Source: Rhytidiadelphus loreus
Lineage: Eukaryota; Streptophyta; Bryopsida; Hypnales; Hylocomiaceae
NCBI GenBank assembly: GCA_947034895.1
Contig: OX344765.1
Span: forward strand, 3,105,001-3,169,000
Length of the DNA: 64,000 nt
Direction of reading: 5' to 3'
Shown: positions 1 through 11,817 of the stretch, piece after piece
Layout of the letters: each line of letters begins with the position of its first letter
How positions within the stretch are numbered: position 1 is the stretch's first letter
The notes under the pieces: generated by a model
Seen by the model: only the letters and a program-made list of their open reading frames with translations
What the model was told of the DNA's origin: nothing
The model's database searches: none
Position numbers and translations under genes: made by a program

Positions 1-490
1 TCCAAGGGCAACCATCGTTGGAGGTACACCATGAGAGCCACCGTCATGCGTCCCCCTCCGCCACATCCTCGCGTTCTCCATGGGCTTTGACCGTAGCCGA
101 TCTACCATTGCCGGAATGGAGACTACCGTAGACAGGGTGCCTATCAACGCACTTGTTGGCTGCTCACAATGCCCTCGAGTGAGAGTGGAGCAATGATATC
201 CAACTCTACTCATTCCTCGGAAAATGCACAGGAGCATGTGTTCGATGATTGCGCATTGTTGGATATGAGTGTTCCAATCTCACTTGAAGGCATTTGTTAT
301 CAGCAGCCAACATGTGCGTTGATATGCACCTTTCACGGCAGTCCCCATCTCGGCAATGGTAGACCGGCTGCGGTCGAAGCCCACGGAGAACGCGAGGATG
401 TAGCGGAGGGGGACGACGGTCGCACGGATGGGGTGCCCTTGAACGGTTGGAGGAGGGCGTTCATGCCAACGCCTCCCCTGGTTGTGCACT
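1..490. repeat. Fold-back unit 1 (long imperfect palindrome, cut by window edge)
   Basis: The first ~200 bases reappear as an imperfect reverse complement at about 250-470, with the centre near 226. Paired landmarks are 'tgcctatcaacgca' (left) with 'tgcgttgatatgcacc' (right), and 'gttctccatgggcttt' with 'aagcccacggagaacg'. Short open frames here (169-492 plus, 280-489 minus) are chance products of the palindrome, not genes. The left arm probably begins upstream of the window. Confidence 0.75.
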
Positions 491-770
491 AGAAGTCTTG
501 TGAACGCAAGACGTACTCCGCTAGGCGGTGGGTTCCGGGATGTGAAGAGGACGTTCTTGACGTGACCGTGGATGGGGTGTCCATGTCCTTGCCTCTTCTC
601 ATTACAAGAGCGGGTTCAGCAATGATCCATCCGGCAAAGGGACGACACCAGCATGGGTCCGCACTACAGTGGACGAGCATTTGACCGCGAACCTTGGAGT
701 GCCGTGCGAGGACCTCACGATGATGTGATCGGTGAATAGACTCTTGCTGGTGTTGATCAAGCTGGAGAGT

Positions 771-1012
771 CATCACGAAGCGACGGAGGTTGGAGCGTCA
801 GCGCCTGCGGTTCAGACCGCGCGGTCTAAACCGTGGGCAGCATCATCAGCTCGCACACGGAGAACTCGGTAGGCATTGCTCCTTGCGCTCACGGGAATTG
901 GATGCGCCTTGCGTCATCACGAAGCGACGGAGGTTGGAGCGTCGGTGCCTGCGGTTCAGACCGCGCGATCTGAACCGTGGGCAGCATCCTCAACTCGTCT
1001 GCGAAGGTCACA
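771..1012. repeat. Tandem duplication, period 144 bp, carrying a near-perfect 22-bp palindrome
   Basis: The word 'catcacgaagcgacggaggt' starts at 771 and again at 915. Each copy carries a 22-bp palindrome of the form GTTCAGACCGC/GCGGTCTGAAC (810-831 and 954-975, each with one mismatch). A third partial copy at about 2135-2250 has the palindrome without mismatch (2175-2196). The sequence between 1020 and 1240 is AT-rich and shows nothing recognisable. Confidence 0.7.
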
Positions 1013-1239
1013 TTGACATTGCTGAACATTGCTACAACATAAATGACATTTATAGATGCATCTCATTTATTAGAGAATTGTAGAAACATTTTCAGTTCAT
1101 TCTTGTCAACAATATACTCATTCCCACATTGGATACACTAATACAAATATTCTCACTTTTTTAACACGAGTCCCCGATCCCGTAGAGTAGGCTTCTGTAC
1201 ATCGTAGCACGCAGATGAAAGGTCCTCGCAACATCATTT

Positions 1240-2120
1240 TACCAACGCCAGTAGGCATCTATTTGCCGATCATATCGTGTGGGGGGTCGTTGTAGGGCAC
1301 TTTGAGATGGTCCAGAAAATATTCGTCCATTGTAGTGCTGACCAATTCGAACGATGTCAACGTGTTGGATGGATCGTTGTTGAACTCGTCTCTTGTGTAG
1401 AGCGGATGCGCCTTGCGTTCACGGGACTTCCAAGGGCAACCACGGGAGGCGTTGCCATGAACCCCACCCTCCGTCATCGTTGGAGGTACACCAGGAGAGC
1501 CACCAGCCTGCGTCGTCGTCCTCCGCGACTTCTTTCGTCTCCTCTGGCTTCGACCGCAACCGGTCTACCATTGCCGGGATAGGGACTGCCGTGGATGGGG
1601 CCTATCAACGCACCTGTTGGCTGCTCACAATGCGAGCCCTCGAGTGAGAGTGGAGCAATGATATCCAACTCTGCTCATTCCTTGGAAAATGCACAGGAGC
1701 ATGTGTTCGATGATTGTGCATTGTTGGATATGACTGTTCCAATCTCACTTGAGGGCCCTTGTTATGAGTAGACAACAGGTGCGCTGATAGGCACCTTTTT
1801 GCGGAAGTCCCCATCCCGGCAAAGGTTGACCGGTTTCGGTGCCAACCCTCGAAATCGGTGCCCTTGAACAATGCGAGGAGGGCGTCCATGCCAACGCCTC
1901 CCGTCATTGCGCACTGGAAGTCCCGTGAACGCAAGGCGCACTTTGTTACGGGGTGGGTTCCCGTGAATACAAGAGCGGGTTCAGCAATGATCCATCCGGC
2001 AAAGGGATGACGATAGCATGGGTCGGCACTGCAATGGACAATCATTTGTCCGCAAACCTCAGAGTGCCGTGCGAGGACCTCATGACGATGTGATCGGCAA
2101 ATAGACTCTTGCTAGTGTTG
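1240..2120. repeat. Fold-back unit 2 (imperfect palindrome about 880 bp)
   Basis: The left arm (about 1240-1690) and right arm (about 1700-2120) are imperfect reverse complements centred near 1695. The outer ends pair 'gatcggcaaatag' (right) with its complement near 1259, and 'gtgaacgcaaggcgca' (right) with 'tgcgccttgcgttcac' (left). It is the same family as unit 1, so it looks like a multicopy fold-back element. Confidence 0.75.
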
Positions 2121-2249
2121 ATCAAGTTGGAGAATCATCACGAAGCAACGATGGTTGGAGCGTCGGCGCCTGCAGTTCAGACCGCGCGGTCTGAACCGTG
2201 GGCAGCATCCTCAGCTTGCACGCGGAGAACTCGGTAGGCATTGCTCGGT

Positions 2250-2720
2250 TGGATGCGCCTTGCGTTCACAGGAATGGCAAGGGCAACGACGGGGGGCGGT
2301 ACCATGAACCCCTCCCTCCGTCATTGTTCGAGGTACACCATGTGAGCCACCGTCATGCGTCGTCCTCCTCCGCGACATCCTTCCGTCTCCATGGGCTTTG
2401 ACCGCAGCCACTCTACCATTGTCGGAATGGGGACTATTGTGGACAGGGGGCCTATCGACGCACCTATTGGCTGCTCACAATGCGAGCCCTCAAGTGGGAG
2501 TGGAGCAATGATATCCAGCTCTGCTCATTCTTCGAAAAATGCATAACAGCATGTATTCGATGATTGCGCATTGTTGGATATGAATGTTCCACTCCCACTT
2601 GAAGGTCCTTGTTCTGAGCAGCCAACAGGTGCGCTGATAGGCACCTTGTTCACAATAGTCCCCATCCCGGCAATGGTGTCACAATACTTGTTCACCAACC
2701 CCTTCTCTTGGGGCCTCGAC
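2250..2720. repeat. Fold-back unit 3 (partial)
   Basis: The same inner palindrome as units 1 and 2, centred near 2546. The right arm stops matching after about 2680, where unrelated sequence begins, so this copy is truncated or interrupted. Sequence 2720-3050 has no recognisable gene. Confidence 0.65.
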
Positions 2721-3049
2721 ATTCATCAGAGGCAGACGAAGGTGGGACTCAGAGTGCTCTGGCTCCGGCTACGTGGCCCCAAAGGAGGAAGGCATGGACG
2801 TCACCTTGGTGCGATTGTAAATGAGGTTGAGGACTCCGTATATCATAAGGTGGGCTTATCAGTACCCTACGTGGTCTTTCAGTGCGCTGTTTTGCCCCCT
2901 CAAGTCCGGAATTGACCGTTGGCCTTTTTGTACAGGATACTTGGTCTCTCTCCAACAGCAAGGCGATCTAGTTTTCGGGTGTCGACCACGTCCCCACGTT
3001 GCTTACACCCCCTCGACTAGACAAAACTGTAGATTGTCAGCGGACCACC

Positions 3050-4150
3050 ATTTCACCAACACCAGTGGGTGTTTATTTGCTATTCATGTCGCTTGTGAGG
3101 ACCTTACAGGGCATTCGGAGACACGCGGACAAATGCTCGTCAAGTGCGGTGTGGATCCATTCTGGCATTGTTATCGTGCTGGCTCGTTCATGGTTGAACT
3201 TGCTAACTCGGTGTAGAGCAAAAAAGTAGGGACGCTCGCGACCCATCTTCTGTTCGAACACCAATATGCATAGAGGATTCATGGCACAAGAATCCATGGC
3301 CCTGATCTTCGTAGGGCGTCACTTGCATTCAAGGAGCTCCTCGGCGCAAGGAAGGACGACGTTGTCATGCACATTCTCCTCCTGTTGTTCTAAGGTACTT
3401 GGTAGGAGCAACGTCCATCCACCGTCCTTCTCCCGGCATCCGGGGTTTCTGTGGGCATGTGTCAGATGCGGTCTACTATTCTCTGGGCAGTGGATCGGTG
3501 TAGGGAGGGTGTCCATCGAAGTATCTATTGATTGATCATAACTCAAGCCGTCGAGTGCATGTGTGTCGTAAACCAAGTTGGCTCTCACTGTGCACCGTGG
3601 TATTCGGACGACGGTACATCTGCTTGAGGGATTGAGTTATGAGCAGCCAATAGGTACTCTAATGGACACCCTCTTCACACCAGTGCACTTTCCGGGAAAA
3701 GTCGACCGTTTCTGGTTTTCACCTTCAAAAACTTCGGATGCTAGGACGTGGACGGTGGATGGCCGTCGCTGCTACCAAGTACACTCGAACAACTTGGAGA
3801 GAATGTGTATCACAGCGCCGTCCTTCCTTGCGCCCAGGAGCTCCTTGAATGCAAGTGACGCCCTGTTCGCGAGGTGGGTCTTGGTGTGCTTCATGGGTGA
3901 CCATGTGTCAACATCTTTCGAAGAAGAAGTTGACTTCCCCTATGAACGTGGATGGGTTGTGAGTGCTCTTGCTTTTACCTCTCACGGTCGACCGGTTGAA
4001 CCATGATGTATTCGGCAAAGAGGCGACGCCGGAAGTGGTCCATGTCGCAATTGACGAGCATTTGTCCGGGAATCTCCGAATGCCCTGTAAAGGCTTCCCA
4101 ACGACATGATTGGCAAATAGGCGCTTGCTTTTGTTCATGAAACTCAAGAC
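3050..4150. repeat. Fold-back unit 4
   Basis: A longer, diverged member of the same fold-back family. The left arm begins 'caccagtgggtgtttatttg' near 3060. The right arm ends near 4130 with 'cgacatgattggcaaatagg', its degenerate complement. The centre is near 3585. Together with unit 5 it forms a direct repeat of period about 1.43 kb (3060 versus 4489). Confidence 0.7.
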
Positions 4151-4154
4151 CCTT

Positions 4155-4332
4155 CACTAGAAGAAACTGTGTTAGAATCCCTGAAAACACATCACCTTGT
4201 TTTTGTTAAGTTCTCATTTCAAAACGCAGTCAAAATACGGAAGTCAAAACATTTTTCTACGTTTTGAAACGAGAACTTCACGAAAACAAGGTGACGTGTT
4301 TTCAGGGATTCTAACACAGTTTTCTTCTAGTG
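4155..4332. mobile_element. CACTA-type MITE, 178 bp, with 3-bp target duplication
   Basis: The element starts CACTAGAAGAAA and ends with the reverse complement (TTTCTTCTAGTG). The terminal inverted repeats are about 73 bp each and nearly identical, separated by a ~30-bp loop. It is flanked by the 3-bp direct repeat CTT (4152-4154 and 4333-4335), the target-site length typical of CACTA/En-Spm elements. It has no coding capacity. The equivalent place in fold-back unit 5 (near 5580) lacks the insertion, giving a paralogous empty site. Confidence 0.92.
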
Positions 4333-4479
4333 CTTCATTCAAAGTTGTCTGCATGCGGTTTTGGAGGCGCAATTTGAGAATGTGGAGTGGGCGACCTAGT
4401 TTCCGGGTGTCAACCACTTCCCCATGTTGCTTACTGCCCCTCGAGTTTGCAAAATTGTAGATTGTTAGCAGACCACCAT

Positions 4480-5600
4480 TTCACCAACACCAGCGGGTGT
4501 TTATTTGCTATTCATGTCGCTTGTGAGGACCTTACAGGGCATTCGTAGACACGCGGACAAATGCTTGTCAAGTGCGGTGTGGATCCATTCTAGCGTTGTT
4601 ATCGTGCTGGCTCGTTCATGGTTGAACTTGCTGACTGTGTAGAGCAAAAGTAGGGATGCTGGCGGCCCATCTTCTGTCCGAACATGAATATGCATAGGGG
4701 ATTCATGGCACTGGAATCGAGGGCCCTCTTCTTCGTAGGGCATCACCGACATACAAGGTGCTCATCGGCGCAAGGAAGGACGACGTTGTCATGCAGATTT
4801 TCCTCGAGCTGTTCGAGTGTACCTGGTGGGAGCGACCGCCATCCACCTTCCTTCTCCCGGCATCCGGGGTTTTTGTGGGCATGTGCGAGATGCGGTCTAC
4901 TATTCTCGGGACAGTGGATCGGTGTGGTGAGGGTGTCGATCGGATTACCTATTCGCTGCTCATAACTCAAGCCGCCGAGTGGATGCACATGGGTCTTTCA
5001 TATCCAACTTGGCTCTCACTGTGCAAGGTTGGATGCGGATGACCCCCCATCCGCTGGACGACTTGAGTTATGAGCAGCCAATAGGTATTCCGATCAACAG
5101 CCTCATCACACCGGTGCACTTCCCGAGAAAAGTCGACCGTTTTTGGTTCTCACCCTCAAAAACTCCGGATGCTAGGACACGGACGGTGGATGGCGGTCGC
5201 TCCCACCAGGTACACTCGAACTGCTGGAGGAAAATGTGGATGACAACGCCGTCCTTCCTTGCGTCGATGAATTCCTTGTATGCCGGCGACGCCCTTTTCG
5301 CGAGGTGGGTCCTGTTGTGTTTCAGCGGTGACCATGTGTCAACATCTTCCGACGAGGAAGTTGACTTCCCCTATGAACGTGGATGGGTTGTGAGTGCTCT
5401 TGCTTTTACCTCTTGCGGTCGACCGGTTCAACCCTGATGTATTTGGCAAAGAGGCGACACCGAAAGTGGTCCATGTCGCAATTGACGAGCATTTGTCTGG
5501 CAATCTGCGATTGCCCTGTAAAGACTTCCCAATGACATGATTGGCCAATAAGCGCTTGCTTTTGTTCATGAAGCTCAAGACCCTTCACTCAAAGATGGTT
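4480..5600. repeat. Fold-back unit 5
   Basis: Direct repeat of unit 4, from 'caccagcgggtgtttatttg' at about 4489 to 'gctcaagacccttcactc' at about 5574-5592, and itself an imperfect palindrome with centre near 5010. It does not carry the MITE present after unit 4. Open frames inside it mirror those of unit 4 and are not taken as genes. Confidence 0.7.
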
Positions 5601-5836
5601 GCATGCGGTTTAGGAGGTGCGATTTGAGAATGCGGAGTGCAGATTCAACCCTCTGCGTCGTCGAATGAAAAACGAGTCGTGCGTCCCGGCGTGAACTTAG
5701 AATGGTATAGTTCAGATTGTACCTTCCTCCATTTTTGAGTTTGTCCTGCAGCACATGGTCCCCAAAAGTTGGGCGTAAATAGTTTCTTCTTGGACTGCAC
5801 CTTCTCCCGTAGAAGAGAGCTAGAAATGATGTAAGC

Positions 5837-6472
5837 GGGTTGGGATCCCTATGCAAATCCACTATAATTACCCTATTCAATAAAGACTGTCTTCTTTAAA
5901 CCGAGGCCGCGCTTTCATTTGCACCCTTCTTCTTCCCGTGCATGCCCGCGCATCTAGATCCGTGAATTGTTTTCCTCTTGGCCACCTTGCCCCAAACCCA
6001 AGTGGCCATGTGATGTGTCTTTGTGATCCCCCACAAACTGTAAGAGTCATCCACGCCTCGCACAACAAATGGCGCTTAGAGCTGTTTTCCCTCTGCTCCC
6101 CGTGCATGGCCACGCATGCAGATCCAGACATTGTTTTTTTTTTGGCCACTTTGCCCAAAACCCGAGTGGCCAATTAAATGTTATGTGTGTGTGATCCACC
6201 CCAACTGTTGGATGTAAGCGGGTTCGGATCCCTATGCAAAATCCACTATAATTACCCTATTGAATGTAGACTGTCTTCTTTATACCGAGGCCGCGCTTTC
6301 ATTTGCACCGCCCCCTCTTATCCCGTGCATGGCCGCGCATCCAGATCCGTGAATTGTTTTCCTCTCGGACACTTTGCCCCACACCCAAGTGGCCATGTGA
6401 TGTGTCTTTGTGATCCATCCAAAATTGTAAGTCATGCACACCTCGCACAACAAATGGCGCTTAGAGTTGTTT
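5837..6472. repeat. Tandem duplication of a ~250-bp segment (5837-6090 and 6219-6472)
   Basis: Both copies run from 'cgggttnggatccctatgc' through 'ccgaggccgcgctttcattt' and 'aagtggccatgtgatgtgtc' to 'caaatggcgcttagag'. The offset is about 382-390 bp. The intervening 6090-6219 is a shorter, partly deleted third copy of the middle ('gtgcatggccacgcatgcag'). The open frames across it (for example 5938-6177, 6178-6492) follow the repeat and have no recognisable protein features. Confidence 0.75.
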
Positions 6473-7240
6473 TGGAACTTTCTTTTAGGTAGCCCGCTCT
6501 AAGAAGGCACGGAATGGATATGATTTCGTCCTGAAATGGACCCCTCCAACTTTGATTGAATTGAGGAAAAGGTGTTTTTATCACAGGAACCCATCATTGT
6601 TGCAGGATTTCATCCCTCCGGCTACCATTTTTGGTCGGATTTCATGCTGACTTGGGAGCTCTGAACCGCCATTTTAATGGAATACCGCCATTTTAACGAA
6701 ATTCCCCATATTTGTAGTTCTTCATTTCAACTCCAATCCCAAATTTATTTTTATAAGCAATACACTCAACCATGAAAAAGTAAATTTGGTAGGTTATCAT
6801 CTCACAACTCTTATCCAATATTGCACCTTCAGGAAACGTGCATACTAATACACAAGCTAATTAAACATTCATATGGTTAGGTTCTTGTTTAGGGTAAAAC
6901 TTGCTTCAATGGAAATAACTATAAGTCCATGCTCTTTTCATAAAGGAAAAATACAGTTGGAAAGGCATAGGCACTTAGAGGTTCATTAGTAATGCACTCT
7001 AATTGTTAAGCTAAACTTATCTTTTGATTCTAAATAGATTATGCAAACACCCCTCTTCTAAAATCAAATTTCATTCGCAGGTACATCTTCGTCATTGTCC
7101 ATAATGACGAACAATTCTAATTAAATAATGATTTAGCACAAGTGAATTCTAAAATACTCTATATCATTACGAATTAGTTACTTTAAAGTTTCAAAAAATC
7201 CCGTCAAGACTTGAGTATAGGCCAGGTGTCGTGCTTCGAA

Positions 7241-7323
7241 GGTTTGACCAAAGACCTCCTCGACCTCCGCAGTGAGATGTTTTCTATCTCACTGCGGAAG
7301 TCGAAGAGGTCCTTGACCGAACC
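7241..7323. other. Hairpin with ~38-bp stem, copy A
   Basis: Left arm 7241-7278 pairs with right arm 7286-7323 around a 7-base loop. The inner stem is CTCCGCAGTGAGAT with ATCTCACTGCGGAA. Equivalent hairpins occur in copies B (8666-8748), C (about 9950-10,032) and D (about 14,190-14,275). The stem is kept in all copies although its sequence differs. Confidence 0.8.
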
Positions 7324-7329
7324 CATAAG

Positions 7330-7505
7330 CCCAAACCAGAACCTCGTACATCATGTATACCGGGTTGGGAATCGAACCGTAGACCTCCGAGACTCCACTT
7401 GAATTCGAAGAAGTCGACCCTTGTGTGAGAATCCCTTCCACTACTTCACCTTCCTGTTGGTCACATCGGGAATCACCTTCAATGCACCACTCCTTGTCCA
7501 TCCCA
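7330..7505 (-). repeat. tRNA-derived SINE-like segment, copy A
   Basis: On the minus strand the 11-mer GGTTCGATTCC (7378-7368) matches the RNA polymerase III B-box/T-arm consensus. It follows 'gtggagtctcggaggtct' and, about 70 bases further upstream, 'gtgaagtagtggaaggg', a possible worn A box. The same segment recurs in copies B and C (minus) and D (plus). It does not fold as an intact tRNA, so SINE-like is an inference. Confidence 0.45.
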
Positions 7506-7592
7506 TTTTTATTCATTTTTTTCTTTGATTCTATGGGGCTTCAAAATACCATCAGCTGTCCAACATAAAATAGTCTTGAAGGCACCCCACGG

Positions 7593-7797
7593 CTCCATAG
7601 CCCCACCCGAAGTCGCCCCACCCGAAGTCGCCCAAGTCCCAGAAATGAAAGAATTTCAAATGCATGATTTTTGCACTCCTTTTTGGACCCGCGGTCGCCC
7701 CACCCGAAGTTGCCCTACCCGAAGTCGCCCCACCCGAGGTCGCCCCAGCACTGCTGAAGGAAGTCCCCAATTTCCCCCTTCTCTGGACCCGCGGTCG
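7593..7797 (-). repeat. GGGGCGACC-type array in copy A
   Basis: Irregular tandem words of the form CACCCGAAGTCGCCC on the plus strand (GGGCGACTTCGGGTG on the minus strand), spaced 15-20 bases, with a non-repeat gap at 7630-7690. The same word family makes arrays at about 10,290, 13,520, 15,430, 22,130 and 63,440. Confidence 0.75.
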
Positions 7798-7849
7798 CCC
7801 CTACATCAGTATTTGAAAGAGTCACTTAGAAAACATTGCTGTCATGGTA

Positions 7850-9145
7850 GATGAGATCATAGAATATTTTCTACATAGCTTACAATTATAACACATGATC
7901 ATTTTATTAAATGGTCCCTAACAAGGCTTCAATATCCTCAAGCCCTACAATCATAAACTCCAAACCCTACAAAGCCCTCGCAAACTAGAACCCATACCCA
8001 AACCTAAACCCTTGAATGCCCAACCCATTTTAGGATGCTTTATGAATTTGCTTTAACATCAACAAGAAGCCAACATTTTGAATTATAGAATCAATTTCTT
8101 AGTACTTCTTCATTTTTCCTCCAATCCCAAAAAACTTTATTTATGCAAATTATCAAATTGTTGTGGAGGGGGATAATACACTTGAAGTAAAAAATGTACA
8201 TTTCTCTTATTCTCTTGTTATAATCTTACAACACTTACGCAATTTTGCACTCAAAATTAATGTGCATACTAACAAGCAAATTGTTTAAACATTCATACGG
8301 TTAGATTAAAAAATAAATAGAAAACTTACTTCAATGGGAATTACTATAAGTCCATATTCTTTTTTCATAGGAAAAATACACTTGGAAAGACTTAGGCACT
8401 TAGGGGTTCATTAGTAATGCACTCTAATTGTTAAGTTAAATTTATCTTTTGACACTAAATAGATTCTGCAAACACCCCTCTTGTAAAATCAAATTTCATT
8501 TACAAGTATTTACTTGTCATTGTCCATAATGATGAACAATTCTAATTAAATAAAGATTTAGCACAATTGAATTCTAAAATATTCTATATCATTACAAATT
8601 AGATACTTTAAAGTTTCAAAAAATCCCATGAAGACCTCGGTATAGGCCAGGTGATGTGCTTCGAAGGTTTGACCAAAGGCCTCTTCGAACTCCGCTATGA
8701 GCTGTTTTTTATCTCATAGCGGAGGTCGAAGAGGTCCTTGACCGAACCCATAAGCCCAAACCAGAACCTCGTACATCATGTACACCGGGTTGGGAATTGA
8801 ACCGTAGACCTCCGAGACTCCACTTGAGTTTGAAGAAGTCGACCCTTGTGTGAGAATCCCTTCCACTACTTCACCTTCCCGTTGGTCACATCGGGAATCA
8901 CCTTTGATGCACCACTCCTTGTCCATCCCATCTTTATTCTTTTTTTTCTTTGATTCTACGGGGCTTCAAAATACCATCAGCTGCCCAACACGAAATAGTC
9001 TCCCCGTTTTGGACCCGAAGTCGCCCAAGTCCCAGAAAAGAGGGAAGCAAAAATGCATGAGTTCTTCCCTCCTCTCTGGACCCGCGGTTGCCCCTACATC
9101 AGTATTTGAAAGAGTCACTTACAGAAGACTGTTGGAGTGGTAGGT
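7850..9145 (+). repeat. Composite-element arm, direct copy B
   Basis: Tandem copy of the ~1.3-1.4-kb unit ('gatcatttt..aaatggtcc' near 7900 through 'cagtatttgaaagagtcact' near 9100). Anchors GCCAGGTG at 7221 and 8646, and GCCACGTG at 9931, give spacings of 1425 and 1285 bp. The hairpin is at 8666-8748 and the SINE-like segment at 8760-8930 (B-box with one mismatch at 8793-8803). The GGGCGACC array has shrunk to two or three words near 9010-9080. Confidence 0.75.
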
Positions 9146-10980
9146 GAGATCATGGAATATTTTCTAGATAGCTTACATTTATATCACATGATCATTTTAT
9201 TAAATGGTCCTTAACAAAGCTTCAATATCCTCAAGCCCTACAATTATGAACCGAAAATCCTACAAAGCCCTCGCAAACTAGAACCCTAAACACAAACCTA
9301 ACCCTTCAATGTCCAACCCATTTTTGGATGTTTCATGAATTTGCTTTAACTTGAACAAGAAGCCAACATTTTGAATTATAGAATGAATTTCTTTGTACTT
9401 CTTCATTTTTCCTCCAATCCAAAAAACTTTATTTGTGCAAACTTTAAAATTGTTGTGGAGAGGGGTAATACACTCGAAGTGAAGAATGTACATTTTTCTT
9501 GTTATAATCTTACAACACTTACGCAATTTTGCACTCAAAATTAATGTGCATACTAACAAGCAAGTTGTTTAAACATTCATACGGTTAGATTAAAAAATAA
9601 ATAGGAAACTTGCTTCAATGGGAATTACTATAAGTCCATGCTTTTTTTTCATAGGAAAAATACAAGAGGGAAAGACTTAGACACTTAGGGGTTCATTAGT
9701 AATGCACTCTAATAGTTATGTTAAATTTATCTTTTGACACTAAATAGATTATGCAAACACCCCTCTTGTAAAATCAAATTTCATTTACAAGTATTTACTC
9801 GTCATTGTCCATAATGACGAACAATTCTAATTAAATAAAGATTTAGCACAATTGAATTCTAAAATACTCTATATCATTACAAATTAGTTACTTTAAAGTT
9901 TCAAAAAATCCTGTGAAGACCTCGGTCTAGGCCACGTGACGTGCTTCGTGGATTGGGCCAAGGACCACTATGAATACAGAACCGAAATGTTTCTCATCTC
10001 GGATCTGAACTCAAAGTGGACCTTAATCGAACCCACAAGACCCAACCAAATCCTCCTTTCTCATGCATACGGAGTTGAGAATCGAACCGCAGACCTCCCA
10101 GACTCCACTTGAACTCGAAGAAGTTGACCCTTGTGTGAGAATCCCTTCCACTACTTCACCTTCCCATTGGTCACATCGGGAATCACCTTTGATGCACCAC
10201 TCCTTGTCCATCCCATCTTTATTCTTTTTTTTCTTTGATTCTACGGGGCTTCAAAATACCATCAGCCGCCCAACAAAAATTAATCTCCCCGTTTTGGACC
10301 CGAAGTCGCCCCACCCGAAGTCGCCCAAGTCCCAGAAAAGAGGGAAGCAAAAATGCGTGAGTTCTTCCCTCCTCTCTGGACCCGCGGTCGTCCCACCTGA
10401 AGTCGCCCTACGCCCCTACCCGCAGTCGCCCCACCCGAGGTCGCCCCAGCATCGCAGAAGGAAGTCCCCAATTTCCCCCTTCTCTGGACCCGTAGTCGCC
10501 CCACCTGCGGTCACCCCTACATCAGTATTTGAAAGAATCACTTATAGAAGACTGCTGTCATGGTAGGTGAGATCATGGAATATTTTCTAGATAGCTTACA
10601 TTTATATCACATGATCATTTTATTAAATGGTCCCTAACAAGGCTTCAATATCTTGAAGCCCTACAATCATGAACCGAAAACCCGACAAAGCCCTCGCAAA
10701 CTAGAACCCTAGAATCCAAACCGTAACCCTCAAATGCCCAACGCATTTTAGAATGTTTTATGAATTTGCTTTAAATTGTACAAGAACTCAACATTATATG
10801 TGCCTACTAACAAGCAAGTTGTTTAAACATTCATATGGTTAGATTAAAAAATAAATAGGAAAATTGCTTCAATAGGAATTGCTGTAAGTCCATGCTTTTT
10901 TTTCATAGGAAAAATACAAGAGGGAAAGGCTTAGGCACGTAGGGCTTAATAAGTAATGCACTCTTATTGTAATGCACTTC
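9145..10980 (+). repeat. Composite-element arm, direct copy C
   Basis: Third direct copy. Its hairpin (about 9950-10,032) has a different stem sequence from A and B. The SINE-like segment is at 10,050-10,215 and a fuller CACCCGAAGTCGCCC array at 10,290-10,515. A second, partial start of the unit follows at 10,560-10,960 (the 'ggttagattaaaaaataaat' stretch). Open frames such as 10,063-10,566 merely translate the array. Confidence 0.7.
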
Positions 10981-11817
10981 AAGATTTTTTCTGAAAGTAG
11001 CCAAAGTGACGGTTTTTAGTGGTTCTAACCCTATAATGGCCTTCGGACTTCAGGGGTTAAATTCACATCTAAAGAAACTTTTATTAGTTTTCGATCATGG
11101 CTCAAACATATAGATCTTGCAAGAATTTTTTGACCATCTATTCAAAAGTAATGAACCTGGAGAAAGCCTTCAAGGTACTCTTTGTAAAAATGTTTTGTGA
11201 AACATTAAAAGGAAAATACAAAATTTAATTTTTAATTTGCAGACCAAAATGGTTTTGTTGAGAGAAAACGGAATTTCTACATATAAGAGTGAAATTAATT
11301 TCACCTAAAAATGGTGTAACGCATTTAACCCTTATGTTCCCATTTTTTCTGGCCCATTCAAACCAATTGAGAATTGTCATTTTTATTGCCAAAAACCTAT
11401 TAAGATTACAAGAAAGTCATCCTTTTTTGCCGGATGAACCAAGACAAGTGCCGATTGTCAATGCTTTTTAGAAGGAAAATGGGCTCCATTATTCCAAGGC
11501 TATATATCTTACTGTAGGATATCTTATTGGAACATTGAGCCTATTTAATTCATTCATTGCAACAAAATACAAACATTGATATGAGAGATTCAATACAACA
11601 TACCATGAAGAATAGATCCACAATATTGCCAATTTTGGAAAAATGGCACTTCATATTAAAATTTGATTACATGTACTAGAAGTACTACTCCAAAATGATA
11701 CTATGGTATTCTTCTATCACACTACAACACGGAGTCTCGAAAAACTAATTTTGGAGGCTTCATATTCCAGGGTGGAAGCATGAGTGAAGCTACTACCTCA
11801 GAACATGTGAGTCTCGT
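10980..11817. other. Region 3' of the kinase gene; carries a motif shared with another gene's 3' flank
   Basis: AT-rich, no convincing coding frame. Positions 11,036-11,059 are, on the minus strand, a 24-base motif beginning TAACCCCTGAAGTCCG that matches 17,927-17,950 (plus strand, 3' of the 15,970 gene) at 23 of 24 positions. In both cases the motif lies several hundred bases downstream of a stop codon and in the same orientation as the gene. Confidence 0.6.

Larger units (their letters stand above)
6712..7850 (+). repeat. Composite-element arm, direct copy A (outer left terminal repeat)
   Basis: Copy A matches copies B and C in the same orientation and copy D (13,520-14,815) in reverse. 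Its outer end (6712 on, 'tttgtagttcttcatttc') matches only the outer end of D, so A and D look like the long terminal inverted repeats of an ~8.1-kb element. It contains a hairpin (7241-7323), a tRNA-derived SINE-like segment and a short GGGGCGACC-type array (7593-7795, read as its complement). Confidence 0.75.

Noticed and set aside
7368..7378. Functional tRNA gene
   Set aside because: Only the B-box/T-arm matches; no acceptor stem, anticodon arm or closed cloverleaf could be built.
11289..11471. 60-codon plus frame as a small gene
   Set aside because: AT-rich, no start context, no features, overlaps the 3' flank of the kinase gene.
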